Assembly (NCBI RefSeq): GCF_014193655.1
Contig: NZ_JACHZQ010000005.1
Span: forward strand, 1 to 64,000
Direction: 5' to 3'
From: Rhizobium sp. BK313
GTDB taxonomy: Bacteria > Pseudomonadota > Alphaproteobacteria > Rhizobiales > Rhizobiaceae
DNA: 64,000 nucleotides
Both the position numbers and the translations under genes were made by a program. The first letter of the stretch is position 1; each line of letters opens with the position of its first letter. This document shows positions 19,955-31,027 of this stretch, in pieces. Under the pieces are notes generated by a model. The model made no database searches, was not told the DNA's origin, and saw only the letters and a program-made list of their open reading frames with translations.

Positions 19955-20839
19955 ATGGAAATCGTGTTCGACCAATCGCTGCTTGCCGCCCGCAGGCGCC
20001 GCGCGCTCGCTCAAGGAGATCAGAAAGCCGCTTTCCTTTTGGAGATCGCCGCCCGCGAGCTGGCCGAACGGCTCTCCGTCATCGAGCGGCATTTCGATGA
20101 GGCGGTCGAGCTGCATGGCGCGACCGGAATTGCCGCGCGCGAGGCGTTCGCGACCGGCAAGATCGGCCATATCAGACGCATCGAAAGCGAGCCTGGTTTT
20201 GCAGCACCGGGCGAAAGGCTAGTCAAAGCCCCATTGGAAGAGCTGCCGCTGGAAGCGGAGTCGGTCAATCTCGTGCTGTCGCCGCTCAGCCTGCATGTCA
20301 CCAATGATACACCCGGCGTCTTCATCCAGGTGCGCCGCGCGCTGAAGGCCGATGGCCTGTTTCTGGCCGCGATCCCCGGCTCCGGCACCCTGCAGGAGCT
20401 GCGCGACGTGCTGCTAGCGACCGAGATCGAACTCACCGGCGGCGCCAGCCCACGCGTCATTCCCTTTGCCGATGTTCGTGATGTCGGCGGCCTGCTGCAG
20501 CGTGCGGGGTTCACCTTGCCGGTGATCGATGCCGAGACCTATACGGTGCGCTACGACAACCTTTTTGCGCTGATGCGCGACCTGCGTGCCATGGGCATGA
20601 CCAATCCGCTGGCCGACCGCAGCCGCAAGCCGCTGACACGCACCTTCTTCCTGCGCGCCGCCGAACTCTATGCCGAACGTTATTCCGATCCCGACGGTAG
20701 AATAAGGGCGACCTTCTCGATCATCTACGCGTCCGGCTGGACGCCGCATGAAAGCCAGCAGAAGCCTTTGCGGCCAGGTTCGGCGAAGGCGCGGCTCGCC
20801 GATGCGCTGAAGGTCGAGGAGCACAAGCTGAAGCAATAG
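19955..20839 (+). CDS. SAM-dependent methyltransferase-fold protein, NDUFAF5-like
   Basis: A 294-residue protein with a methyltransferase fold. The pattern MEIVFDQSLLAARRRRA at the start and LSPLSLHVTNDTPGVF in the middle matches the alphaproteobacterial relatives of mitochondrial NDUFAF5. In mitochondria that protein hydroxylates an arginine of a complex I subunit during assembly. Whether the bacterial one does the same is unproven. It shows only a weak glycine-rich SAM loop, as in other family members. The gene is divergent from comF, and the two start regions are about 90 bases apart. Confidence 0.82.
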   Translation: MEIVFDQSLLAARRRRALAQGDQKAAFLLEIAARELAERLSVIERHFDEAVELHGATGIAAREAFATGKIGHIRRIESEPGFAAPGERLVKAPLEELPLEAESVNLVLSPLSLHVTNDTPGVFIQVRRALKADGLFLAAIPGSGTLQELRDVLLATEIELTGGASPRVIPFADVRDVGGLLQRAGFTLPVIDAETYTVRYDNLFALMRDLRAMGMTNPLADRSRKPLTRTFFLRAAELYAERYSDPDGRIRATFSIIYASGWTPHESQQKPLRPGSAKARLADALKVEEHKLKQ

Positions 20840-20860
20840 AGCTGAATTGGGCGAGCCACG

Positions 20861-21043
20861 CTAGTTCGTGGACGTAGCGGGTCCGTTGATCGCGTCGGAG
20901 ACATGATTGAACACGCCCGACAGGCTGTCGCCGAAAGCACCGACACCGCTGATGATCGCGACCGAAAGAAGCGCGGCGATCAGGCCATACTCGATGACCG
21001 TACTGCCGGTCTTGTCATTGAAAAAACGCCGTACGGAACGCAT
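20861..21043 (-). CDS. Flp/PilA family type IVb pilin
   Basis: A 60-residue prepilin from the ATG at 21043, which has GGAG ten bases upstream. A basic leader (MRSVRRFFNDKTGS) is followed by the class IVb hydrophobic helix starting TVIEYGLIAALLSVAII, including the conserved Glu at +5 of the mature part. This is the Flp (tight adherence) pilin type, which needs CpaA prepilin peptidase and the Cpa/Tad export machine. None of those genes is in this window, so this is an isolated pilin copy. A longer frame to 21097 exists but would put 18 residues before the leader. Confidence 0.88.
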   Translation of the reverse strand: MRSVRRFFNDKTGSTVIEYGLIAALLSVAIISGVGAFGDSLSGVFNHVSDAINGPATSTN

Positions 21044-21056
21044 ACGCTTCAGGCTC

Positions 21057-21090
21057 CTAGAGCAATTCCCGGTAAAGTGCGAATCCGGCG
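21057..21090. repeat. Partial RIME-like palindromic repeat
   Basis: The stretch AGAGCAATTCCCGGTAAAG and the following GTGCGAATCCGG closely resemble the left half of the full palindromic element at 34577-34620. It lies directly upstream of the Flp pilin start, so it may form part of that gene's leader. Only half the element is present. Confidence 0.45.
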
Positions 21091-21127
21091 CGTTCATGGC
21101 ACCCGATAGGCTGTACTCGTATAACGA

Positions 21128-21442
21128 TCAGCAGCCGCTGTCGGCGCCATAGCCCTGAATAATGCAAACTGAACCCGGCTCCTGCTGCAGCACGCTGCGG
21201 CGGATGGTGTAACGCTTGCCGTTTTCCGTCTGCGGGATGGAACCGGTGGTGATGTTGTCAAGATCCGGCGCACTGGCAAGCACGCGTGACCTGGACTTGT
21301 CGGAAAGCATTGGCGTCAGGATAAGCGAAAGCGCCACCGCCGCCGTTCCGAACAGCAAGGCGATATTCAACGCGCCCGTCTTGCGCGACGAGGAATATGA
21401 CTGTTCTTTTTCTTGAACAGCTTTCCAGAAATCGTCGTCCAT
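21128..21442 (-). CDS. Small single-pass membrane protein
   Basis: A 104-residue protein. A hydrophilic N-terminus (MDDDFWKAVQEKEQ) precedes one hydrophobic helix at about 24-44, then a polar C-terminal domain with two cysteines (CIIQGYG, final GC). The C-terminal half presumably faces the periplasm. I recognise the pattern as a conserved rhizobial hypothetical seen beside Flp pilin genes, but know no function. It reads the same way as the pilin gene, 85 bases upstream of it. Confidence 0.75.
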   Translation of the reverse strand: MDDDFWKAVQEKEQSYSSSRKTGALNIALLFGTAAVALSLILTPMLSDKSRSRVLASAPDLDNITTGSIPQTENGKRYTIRRSVLQQEPGSVCIIQGYGADSGC

Positions 21443-21829
21443 AATGTCAAGCCTTCTTTAACGCACACACCAACCGCTTGATTGAGATCATTCAATGCCA
21501 GAAGGTCATAAACGATCCCTTAATATCCACATGCAAATTAAAGAGACCTAAAGTTCTGGGACAGTGCCCGATTCGGGCTACCAGCCTGATTTAAAATGGC
21601 TAATTTTCGTTAACCATACTTGCTGTGTGGCGCCCTGGACGCACCGAACGGTATGCTAGAAATCCGCTAAACCATTCGCCCTGCTTTTAGGCATCCAATC
21701 CGATCGGCTGAGACAGCCATAAGAAGCAAGATTCTATAATGCACTGAAAAATTGAACTACTACCTCCACCCGTCTTGATAGGACGCATAAAATGGATATC
21801 ATTACTATAAGTTGTGTGGAGCTAATATA
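21443..21829. other. AT-rich intergenic region
   Basis: This divergent region of nearly 390 bases is clearly lower in GC than the rest of the window, with many AT runs. It must hold the promoters of the leftward membrane-protein gene and the rightward gene at 21830. TTAACCAT at 21610-21617 is like a CtrA half-site, but there is no properly spaced partner. No convincing ORF is visible. Confidence 0.5.
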
Positions 21830-22165
21830 ATGGTAGGTTTACTCAAAGCCGCAGGTGGCTTGCTTATTGTCGTTGCGATCCTAGCTGCCGTCGCGATGTT
21901 TTTCATTGGAAATACAACCGGCCTTATCGCGGTGCTGCCCGGCGCCATTTCAGCCGCTTTTGGCGGCATCGTGACCATCGCCTTCGGATTAATGCTCGAA
22001 TATCTGGAAACGATCAGCCGGCATTCAACGAGACAGACCGAGCTATTGACGGAGCTGCTACGCCAAGGCTCAAAGGAGGATTCATCTCATAAGGCTTCGA
22101 GTAAAGCTTCCAGGCCAAGTGTCGATCAGCTCGCCAAATCGAACTTCCGCTTTAAGGAAATCTAA
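21830..22165 (+). CDS. Small two-helix membrane protein, unknown function
   Basis: A 111-residue protein from the ATG at 21830, which has GGAG nine bases upstream. Two hydrophobic segments lie at about 7-26 and 28-54, followed by a charged tail with heptad-like spacing (ETISRHSTRQTELLTELLRQ split around 58-77) and a Ser/Lys-rich end. This looks like a membrane anchor with a short cytoplasmic coiled coil. I know no family for it. Codon use is less GC-biased than in its neighbours, and the upstream region is AT-rich, which hints at later acquisition. Confidence 0.6.
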   Translation: MVGLLKAAGGLLIVVAILAAVAMFFIGNTTGLIAVLPGAISAAFGGIVTIAFGLMLEYLETISRHSTRQTELLTELLRQGSKEDSSHKASSKASRPSVDQLAKSNFRFKEI

Positions 22166-22215
22166 CAAAAGGCAATTCCGGCAAAGCTAAATGGGGGAAA
22201 TGCTCGAAATGGCTC

Positions 22216-22629
22216 TCAGAGAAGGTCCTGCAAAAACGGGATCAGCGGCTCATCGGCGGGCGGCATCGGATAATCGCGTAGCGCCAGCGGCCGCACCCAT
22301 TTGATTGCCTGGCCCTCGCGGCCATGCGGAATGCCCTCGTAGCGACGGCATACATAAAGGGGCATCAATAGATGGAAGGTTTCGTAGGTATGGCTGGCAA
22401 AGGTCAGCGGGGCGAGGCAAGCAATCTTCGTCTGGATGCCGAGCTCTTCCTGAAGCTCGCGCACCAGCGTTTCCTCCGGCGTCTCGCCAGGCTCGACCTT
22501 GCCGCCGGGGAACTCCCAGAGGCCGGCAAGCGATTTGCCTTCCGGCCGTTGCGCCAGCAGGATGCGGCCATCGGTGTCGATGAGCGCGCAGGCGGCGACG
22601 AGAATGATCTTGCGGCCGGTCTCGCTCAT
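22216..22629 (-). CDS. mutT: 8-oxo-dGTP diphosphatase MutT
   Basis: A 137-residue Nudix hydrolase. The Nudix box runs from Gly43 to Ile65, with key residues GKVEPGETPEE and RELQEELGI, matching Gx5Ex7REUxEExGU. The N-terminus (AACALIDTDGRILLAQRP) and the PGGK lead-in fit MutT proteins. They hydrolyse 8-oxo-dGTP and prevent A:T to C:G mutations. The start overlaps the stop of the GNAT gene by four bases. Some alphaproteobacterial MutT-like proteins act on other nucleotides, so substrate assignment is good but not certain. Confidence 0.9.
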   Translation of the reverse strand: MSETGRKIILVAACALIDTDGRILLAQRPEGKSLAGLWEFPGGKVEPGETPEETLVRELQEELGIQTKIACLAPLTFASHTYETFHLLMPLYVCRRYEGIPHGREGQAIKWVRPLALRDYPMPPADEPLIPFLQDLL

Positions 22630-23405
22630 GCTTCCCCCGGAGAGCGCCAGTAGCAGTAACGATAGGCCTCGCGGAAACCGAAACGGGCATAGAGCGCCAG
22701 CGCCGGTTCATTGGACACGCCGACCTGAAGCCACGCAGTCCTGGCACTGCGCATACGAGCCCAGCGCAACGCAGAGGTCAGTATCTCAATCGCCAGGCCC
22801 TTGCGACGATGCTCCGCCGCGACCGAGACCGACATGATGCCGGCAAGATCGTTGTCCTGCACGCAGAGCGTCGTCGCCACCGGTCCGGCCTCATCGTTCT
22901 CAATGACGAAAAGACCCGATGGCGGCTTGATGCCGCTCACTACTTCGGCAAGCGCCGGCTTCAAGATCGGATCGGCCCCGTCCACCAGCAGGCTGGCGTC
23001 CACATAACGGCCGACATCATGGCTCGGCAGGTGATCCAGCGCATCCGGCAATTCGAGATCGATGAGATCGGCGGTCATGACGATGTTCTCATCGAACCGC
23101 GTCCAGCCCTGGCCCTTTAAAAGATTGATCAGCATCGGCGAGGCCAGCGGCGTCTCGCGCACCACCATCGGCCGGCCATAGGCTTCGAACTTGCGCTGCG
23201 CCTTTGTCAGCCGGATTTCCAAATCGCGATGGTCGGAGGGGTCGAGCGGTACGACACAGTTCAGCCGTTTCGACGGATGCCCCGCCGTCAACCGCACTTG
23301 CCAGCTGCCGTCATACTGCACGGATGAAGCAGGCCATGCCCGGAAGCCGACCGCTTCGAGTCTGCGCACCAAAGGCAGCTTGTTCATTGTGGACTGCACA
23401 TGCAT
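22626..23405 (-). CDS. GNAT family N-acetyltransferase
   Basis: About 259 residues from the ATG at 23405. The frame extends further upstream into argJ, but 23405 lies 11 bases past the argJ stop and is the best fit. The C-terminal half holds the GNAT fold: the acetyl-CoA motif A is SVAAEHRRKGLAIEIL, followed by the WLQVGVSNEPALALYARFGF element of motif B. The acceptor is unknown. It sits between argJ and mutT in a tight leftward run. This argJ-GNAT-mutT order is common in rhizobia, from general knowledge. Confidence 0.88.
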   Translation of the reverse strand: MHVQSTMNKLPLVRRLEAVGFRAWPASSVQYDGSWQVRLTAGHPSKRLNCVVPLDPSDHRDLEIRLTKAQRKFEAYGRPMVVRETPLASPMLINLLKGQGWTRFDENIVMTADLIDLELPDALDHLPSHDVGRYVDASLLVDGADPILKPALAEVVSGIKPPSGLFVIENDEAGPVATTLCVQDNDLAGIMSVSVAAEHRRKGLAIEILTSALRWARMRSARTAWLQVGVSNEPALALYARFGFREAYRYCYWRSPGEA

Positions 23406-23415
23406 CGGCAGGGTA

Positions 23416-24657
23416 TCAGCTCCGGTAGTCGCCATTGATGGCAACATATTCCTTGGTGAGATCGCAGGTCCAGACCGTCGCGCGGCCATTGCCGAGCCCG
23501 AGATCGACTTTCACAGGAATATCCTGCCGCTTCATCACGTTGGAGGCTGCTTCCTCGGAATAGGAGGCGTCACGTTCGCCATTGACGGCGACACGGACAT
23601 CGCCGAACCAGATGGCGAGCTTGTCGCGGTCGGCCATTTCACCGGCCTTGCCGACAGCCATGACGACGCGGCCCCAATTGGCGTCCTCGCCGGCGGCGGC
23701 GGTCTTGACCAACGGCGAGTTGGCGATCGAGAGCGCAATGCGCTTGGCGGCCGCGTCATTCTCGGCGCCGGTCACGGTGATCTCCAGCATCTTGGTGGCG
23801 CCTTCCCCGTCGCGAACAACCTGGACGGCGAGATCCTTCAGGAGCTCGTTCAGCGCGGTGCGGAAAGCGGCAAGCTTCGGATCGTCGGCACGCTCGATAC
23901 GAGCCTGGCCGTCAGCGGCGGCGGCACCGGTGGCAAACAGCATCAGCGTATCCGACGTCGAAGTGTCGCTGTCGACCGTCATCGAATTGAAGCTCGGACC
24001 GACACCTTCGGACAGCAGCGTCTGCAGGGCAGTGGAGGTGATATCCGCATCGGTGACCACGAAGGAGAGCATGGTGGCCATGTCAGGCGCGATCATGCCG
24101 GCACCCTTGGCGATACCGTTGATGGTTACCTTGACGCCGCCGATCTCGGCGCTGCGGGTCGCGACCTTGGGATAGGTATCCGTGGTCATGATCGCCTTGG
24201 CGGCCTCGAACCAAAAGTCGCTGGTCGCATCCTTTGCCATGGTGTCGAGAACGCCTGCGAACTTGGTCGCATCCAGCGGCTCGCCGATGACGCCAGTCGA
24301 GGCGAGGTAAACTTCGTTTTCGCCGCAGCCGACGGCAGCCGCGGCCGACTTGGCAGTGAGCTCGGTCGCCTGACGGCCCTTCAGGCCGGTGAAGGCATTG
24401 GCATTGCCGGAATTGACGACGACAGCCCGGGCGCTGCCATGCGGCAAGTTGAACCGGCAGAAATCGACGGGGGCCGATGGGCACTTCGAGCGGGTGAAGA
24501 CACCCGCGACGGCGGCCGGCCTGTCGAAAACCATGAGCAGGACGTCGGTCCGGTTCTTGTATTTGATACCGGCGGATGCCGTGGTCATGCGCACGCCGCG
24601 CAAAGCCGGCATGGAAACGAAGGATTTGGGAGCGAGCGGAGAGACAGAACCGGACAT
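23416..24657 (-). CDS. argJ: Bifunctional glutamate N-acetyltransferase / amino-acid acetyltransferase
   Basis: A 413-residue ornithine acetyltransferase. It transfers acetyl from N-acetylornithine to glutamate, closing the cyclic arginine pathway, and in bifunctional forms also uses acetyl-CoA. The proenzyme cleaves itself before a conserved threonine, here Thr195 in GAGMIAPDMATMLSF, to give alpha and beta chains. The N-terminal VNSGNANAFTG motif is also present. It lies downstream of a parvulin gene and upstream of the GNAT and mutT genes. argH for the last arginine step is at 53.2 kb. Confidence 0.96.
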   Translation of the reverse strand: MSGSVSPLAPKSFVSMPALRGVRMTTASAGIKYKNRTDVLLMVFDRPAAVAGVFTRSKCPSAPVDFCRFNLPHGSARAVVVNSGNANAFTGLKGRQATELTAKSAAAAVGCGENEVYLASTGVIGEPLDATKFAGVLDTMAKDATSDFWFEAAKAIMTTDTYPKVATRSAEIGGVKVTINGIAKGAGMIAPDMATMLSFVVTDADITSTALQTLLSEGVGPSFNSMTVDSDTSTSDTLMLFATGAAAADGQARIERADDPKLAAFRTALNELLKDLAVQVVRDGEGATKMLEITVTGAENDAAAKRIALSIANSPLVKTAAAGEDANWGRVVMAVGKAGEMADRDKLAIWFGDVRVAVNGERDASYSEEAASNVMKRQDIPVKVDLGLGNGRATVWTCDLTKEYVAINGDYRS

Positions 24658-24676
24658 GAGGCCACCTGATAGTGAA

Positions 24677-24697
24677 GGGCCCGGAAAAACCGGGCCC
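24677..24697 (-). terminator. Strong GC hairpin between parvulin gene and argJ
   Basis: GGGCCCGG and CCGGGCCC form a perfect 8-bp stem around AAAAA, between the parvulin stop and the argJ start. No T-run follows on the minus strand, so this may be an attenuating or RNA-stabilising hairpin rather than a full terminator. Confidence 0.55.
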
Positions 24698-24718
24698 TGA
24701 TGGTTTGACTGCTACTGC

Positions 24719-25621
24719 TTACTGCTGCGGCTGGGCGTCAGGTGCGACTGCGTCGCCGGCCGGTGCCTGATCCTGCTGCTTCTGCGCATCCTCATAGGCC
24801 TTGCTCAGCGCCGGGTCATTGATGACGACCTTCGACTCCTGCTTGGCCTTGTTCAGGAGATCAAGATACTTGTCGCGCATGACGAGCTGACGAACCTGAT
24901 CCTTCACCTGGTCGAACGGCGGCGGCGGAGCGTCGCGCTTGTCTTCGACCTTGATGACGTGCCAGCCGAAATCGGACTTCACAGGAGTCTTGGTGTAGGT
25001 ACCGACCGGCAGCGCGAAGGCTGCATCTTCGAATTCCTTGACCATGCGGCCGCGGGCGAAATAGCCGAGATCGCCGCCGTCGGCCTTGTTCGGGTCGGTC
25101 GACTTTTCCTTGGCGAGTTCAGCAAAATCCTTGCCGGCGTCGAGTTCCTTGATGACTTCCTTGGCTTCATCCTCGGTCTTTACCAGGATGTGGCGAGCAT
25201 GGACTTCTTCCTGCTTCGGCAGGGCTGCGACTTCCTTGTCGTAGCGAGCCTTGACCTCATCGTCGGTGATCGCATCTGCAACATGCGCCTTGAAATAGGC
25301 GTTGTGCAGCTCGCGGTCGCGCAGGTAGGCCATGTGCGACTGGAAATCCGGCGTCTGGTCGAGCTTTTCGGCAGCCGCATCCTTGGCGAGAAGCTTGACG
25401 TCGATCGAAGCCGAAAGTGCTGCCACCTTCTTCTGGTCGTCGGAAAGCTGGCCGAGCTGCGGGTCGAGGTTGGCGATCGCGAGATCGAGCTCGGACTGGT
25501 GGATTTCGACATCGCCGACCTTGGCGACTACGGGGTCTTTGGCGTCAGCGGCAAAGACCGGCGCCTGCAAGGTGACGAATGTTGCGAACGCAACCGCAGC
25601 AAGTTTGTTGTAGCTCAACAT
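24719..25621 (-). CDS. Periplasmic parvulin-type peptidyl-prolyl isomerase
   Basis: A 300-residue exported chaperone/isomerase. The signal peptide is MLSYNKLAAVAFATFVTLQA ending near VFA (about 24). An N-terminal SurA-like helical part follows, and then one parvulin domain (about 138-232) with VHARHILVKTEDEA at its start, GGDLGYF in the middle and SDFGWHVIKV at its end. The C-terminal tail is Gln/Asp/Ala-rich. Such proteins help outer-membrane and periplasmic proteins fold. It is divergent from secA, sharing a 245-base intergenic region, so export and folding genes are side by side. Confidence 0.92.
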   Translation of the reverse strand: MLSYNKLAAVAFATFVTLQAPVFAADAKDPVVAKVGDVEIHQSELDLAIANLDPQLGQLSDDQKKVAALSASIDVKLLAKDAAAEKLDQTPDFQSHMAYLRDRELHNAYFKAHVADAITDDEVKARYDKEVAALPKQEEVHARHILVKTEDEAKEVIKELDAGKDFAELAKEKSTDPNKADGGDLGYFARGRMVKEFEDAAFALPVGTYTKTPVKSDFGWHVIKVEDKRDAPPPPFDQVKDQVRQLVMRDKYLDLLNKAKQESKVVINDPALSKAYEDAQKQQDQAPAGDAVAPDAQPQQ

Positions 25622-25866
25622 AAAATAACCTTTCGGTGGTCTCGACCGGCTCGACAGCTGTGAATCCGGTAGGAAAAGCCTTCAGCAGGAGAATGTGGCC
25701 TTTCTGTATCGGCCAATTCCCGTTGACATCAATCGACCCCCCTCTTATCTGTCACGCAACCTCGCGTCCAGAACAGTTTCCGGGCGTTTTGTGCTAAACT
25801 CCCGATTTTTTCGGAGACGGACAAAGCAGAAAACGACAGGATGAAATCTCAGAAAGGACCAGTCAT

Positions 25867-28587
<2,721 letters not shown>

Positions 28588-28613
28588 GGCTTCGCAATCT
28601 TTCGGCAATGATC

Positions 28614-28641
28614 AAAATGCCGCCCTTGGGCGGCATTTTTT
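28614..28641 (+). terminator. Rho-independent terminator of secA
   Basis: AAAATGCCGCC and GGCGGCATTTT pair around a CTTG-type loop, followed by TTTTTTG. It is 27 bases past the secA stop. The A-run on the left could let it serve the leftward LysR gene as well. Confidence 0.85.
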
Positions 28642-28682
28642 GTGCGCGATTTTGCCGGAGCCTACGGATATGCCGTGGATAG

Positions 28683-29576
28683 CTATTCAGCGGGTGTGCC
28701 AAAGCGTTTCAGCAAGAAATCGATCATGCTGCGCAGTTTCGCGGTGGGCCGACGGTCCAGTGCATATAGCAAGTACATCGGCGAGGCGACCGGCGTCCAT
28801 TCGGGCAAAACCTGCACAAGGCGACCTCTGGCGAGATCATCGGCAAGCATGACTTCCGGCTGAAGGACGACACCCGCGCCATTTAGCGCCGCGACGCGCA
28901 ACGCGTCGCCATTGTCAGCGGACAATCGTCCGCTCACATCCGACCGCCATTCGCCATCCGGACCGAACAAGTGCCACTGGTCCCGGTGGCGCCAATAGGA
29001 GAGGCCGAGGCAATCATGCGTGGACAAATCCTTTGGGTGTACCGGCGTACCCCGCCGCTCCAGATAGGCCGCAGACGCGGCCATTATCCTTCGATAGGGC
29101 TGTAGAGGGCGCGCTACCAGATCAACCTCGGCGACCTGACCTATCCGAATTGCGAGTTCGCATCCTTCTTGCGACAGGTCTGGCACTCCGTTGTCCAGCA
29201 TGACGTCCACGCTAACGGCAGGATACATGACGAGATAGTCCGAAAGCGCCGGCATCAGGCGATGACTTCCGAACGTGACGGGGGAAACGATGCGCAGGAG
29301 GCCACGAGGCTCAGCCTGCAATTCGCTCGCGCTTGCGTCAGCCAGTTGCACGTCGGCCAACACTTGCTTGCAGCGCTCGTAATATAGGCGACCGATTTCT
29401 GTCAGCTGCTGACGCCGGGTGGTTCGGTGCAGCAGGCGAGCTCCCAAGCGCGCCTCTATTGCACGCACTTGCTTGCCCGCCATGGTCGGAGACACCCCGG
29501 CAGCGTCGGCTGCCGCACTAAAGCCGCCGTGTTCAACCACCCGCACGAACATGGCCATAGCGGATAATTTGTCCAT
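28683..29576 (-). CDS. LysR family transcriptional regulator
   Basis: A 297-residue regulator. The N-terminal winged helix-turn-helix is at about 1-60 (MDKLSAMAMFVRVVEHGGFS, then SPTMAGKQVRAIEARLG). The C-terminal periplasmic-binding-like ligand domain covers about 90-295. It looks like the large group of LysR proteins beside small-molecule redox or detoxification genes. It is divergent from the tautomerase gene at 29701, with about 125 bases between the starts, the classic layout for a LysR activator and its target. It lies within the segment bounded by the two secA-end copies. Confidence 0.92.
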   Translation of the reverse strand: MDKLSAMAMFVRVVEHGGFSAAADAAGVSPTMAGKQVRAIEARLGARLLHRTTRRQQLTEIGRLYYERCKQVLADVQLADASASELQAEPRGLLRIVSPVTFGSHRLMPALSDYLVMYPAVSVDVMLDNGVPDLSQEGCELAIRIGQVAEVDLVARPLQPYRRIMAASAAYLERRGTPVHPKDLSTHDCLGLSYWRHRDQWHLFGPDGEWRSDVSGRLSADNGDALRVAALNGAGVVLQPEVMLADDLARGRLVQVLPEWTPVASPMYLLYALDRRPTAKLRSMIDFLLKRFGTPAE

Positions 29577-29700
29577 ATTATAAACCCAGAGGTTCTAAAT
29601 GAATGAACATAGAGCACGTTTATCAAAGGGAAGCTAGCGGCCATAGTTCCTTTGCCTCAGCCATCTCAATTCGAGAAGGCAGTGAAACAGGAGCTTTCCA

Positions 29701-29910
29701 ATGCCAACAATTCATCTCGAAATGCATCCGGGCCGAACGCTCGAGCAAAAGCGTGATTTCGTCCGCAAGGTCACTCAGGTTACCGCTGAGACGCTTGCTT
29801 GCCCGACGGATAGTGTGGACGTGTTGATCAGCGAAATTTCTCGCGAACACTGGGCCAAGGGCGGCCAGCTGGTATCGGATAAGGATACGCCTCAGAAAAT
29901 CGCGCGATGA
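29701..29910 (+). CDS. 4-oxalocrotonate tautomerase family protein
   Basis: A 69-residue protein. After removal of the initiator Met, the N-terminus is the catalytic proline (PTIHLEMHPGR), which acts as general base in this superfamily. RDFVRKVTQVTAETL and VDVLISEISREHWAKGG follow the small tautomerase fold; these proteins form hexamers. AGGAG stands about ten bases before the ATG. The substrate is unknown; relatives act on enol/keto isomers in aromatic breakdown or on unsaturated acids. The divergent LysR gene is its likely regulator. Confidence 0.85.
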   Translation: MPTIHLEMHPGRTLEQKRDFVRKVTQVTAETLACPTDSVDVLISEISREHWAKGGQLVSDKDTPQKIAR

Positions 29911-29973
29911 CGCGATGATGGTCCGCAGCTGAATTTGACGGCCATCTCCGTCAACGCGAACCGGCTGCGGCCG

Positions 29974-30065
29974 CATTGCCATGGGGTTCGAGAGCAACGA
30001 GGTCGCTTAAGGTTTTGCCTCTTCCTATCGATCCACAAATGTCGCCTTCGGGCGGCATTTTCATT
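29974..30065. repeat. secA 3' end plus terminator, copy 2 (diverged)
   Basis: GCATTGCCATGGGG, then TTCGAGAGCAACGAGGTCG and a GTCGCC-TTCG-GGCGGC hairpin, repeat the end of secA at 28552-28641 in the same orientation. Copy 2 lacks two bases after GGGG and has several substitutions. It does not continue the secA coding frame. The hairpin (30037-30065) has a TTCG tetraloop and a trailing T-run, so it still works in principle as a terminator for the tautomerase gene. Confidence 0.7.
30037..30065 (+). terminator. Terminator with TTCG tetraloop after the tautomerase gene
   Basis: AATGTCGCC and GGCGGCATT pair (one G-U type mismatch) around TTCG, followed by TTTTCATTT. It is part of the copy-2 repeat of the secA 3' end. 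Confidence 0.7.
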
Positions 30066-30148
30066 TGCGCAACTGTCGAACGACAATCAGGAAGACACGT
30101 CGCCTTACCTAAAATCCGACCAACCCGATCGAAGCAAGGTGGATCCGC

Positions 30149-30778
30149 TTAGGCGGCGGAATGCGGATCGTCGCTGTATGGATAGATGGGATAGCCGGAA
30201 CCTATCGCATCCCGCACACGGTCAAACCAGGACAAGAGCGCCGGATAGTCAGCCAGAACGAAGCCGCAATCTTCCGCTCGGTGGCCGTAGGCGTAGACTG
30301 CAATGTCTGCGATCGAAAATTCTTTCCCGGCAAGAAACAGCGTATCTGTGAGGCTACGCTCCAGCGCGGCGAGGGTCCGGGCTGCGGCCGCGCGTTTGGC
30401 TGCTACCATCGCCTGATTGATTTCAAGGCGTCCTGTCAACGTCCAGAAACGCAGCGTACCGATGACCGGTTCAACATGGTATTGCTCGAAAAACAGCCAC
30501 TGCATGACCTTGGCGCGTTGATAGCGGTCCGTCGGAAGAAACGGAGTGCCCTCGGCGAGATAGGTAAGAATGGCATTTGATTCCGCAATCGTCCGCCCAT
30601 CCTCCAATTCAAGAACGGGAATGCTACCCGCCGGGTTAAGATCGAGAAAGGCGTCCGTGCGACTCTCTCCCTCGAAAATCGACACCAAACGGCTGCGGTA
30701 TGGGATATTCAGCAGTCCGAACAGAACCCTGGCCTTCCAACCATTCTGCGACGGCAAATAATCGTGAAGCGTCAGCAT
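30149..30778 (-). CDS. Glutathione S-transferase family protein
   Basis: About 209 residues from the ATG at 30778, which has GGGAG eight bases upstream. The frame goes on to 30832 but that start is poorer. The N-terminal thioredoxin-like domain has SQNGWKARVLFGLL, where a Ser could activate glutathione, and the cis-Pro GSH site PAGSIPVLELEDGRTIAESNAI (key residues SIPVL and ESNAI). The C-terminal helical domain covers about 85-205. Members conjugate glutathione or act as isomerases. The specific substrate is unknown. It lies just past the second secA-end copy. Confidence 0.9.
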   Translation of the reverse strand: MLTLHDYLPSQNGWKARVLFGLLNIPYRSRLVSIFEGESRTDAFLDLNPAGSIPVLELEDGRTIAESNAILTYLAEGTPFLPTDRYQRAKVMQWLFFEQYHVEPVIGTLRFWTLTGRLEINQAMVAAKRAAAARTLAALERSLTDTLFLAGKEFSIADIAVYAYGHRAEDCGFVLADYPALLSWFDRVRDAIGSGYPIYPYSDDPHSAA

Positions 30779-31027
30779 GGCAGTTCTCCCAAATGATCGG
30801 TCAACTCTGCGCGCAGCCCAGCCAGATACCACCCGATTCCTGCGCGGAGACCATCGAGATGGCGAAACGTCGGGCAGTTGATCGCATTGCCTCTAAACGG
30901 TGCATTTGGTCAATACACCCACTTACATCCATGATGTTTTCCCGCACCCGCAGGAACTGATTCTTAACCCGCCTCTGCCAAGACTAACGTAAGGTTACGA
31001 TCATGTTTTAAGTATTGCGTATCGATC

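Noticed and set aside
21610..21617. TTAACCAT as a CtrA half-site near the pilin
   Set aside because: No correctly spaced second box, and it lies far from the pilin start.
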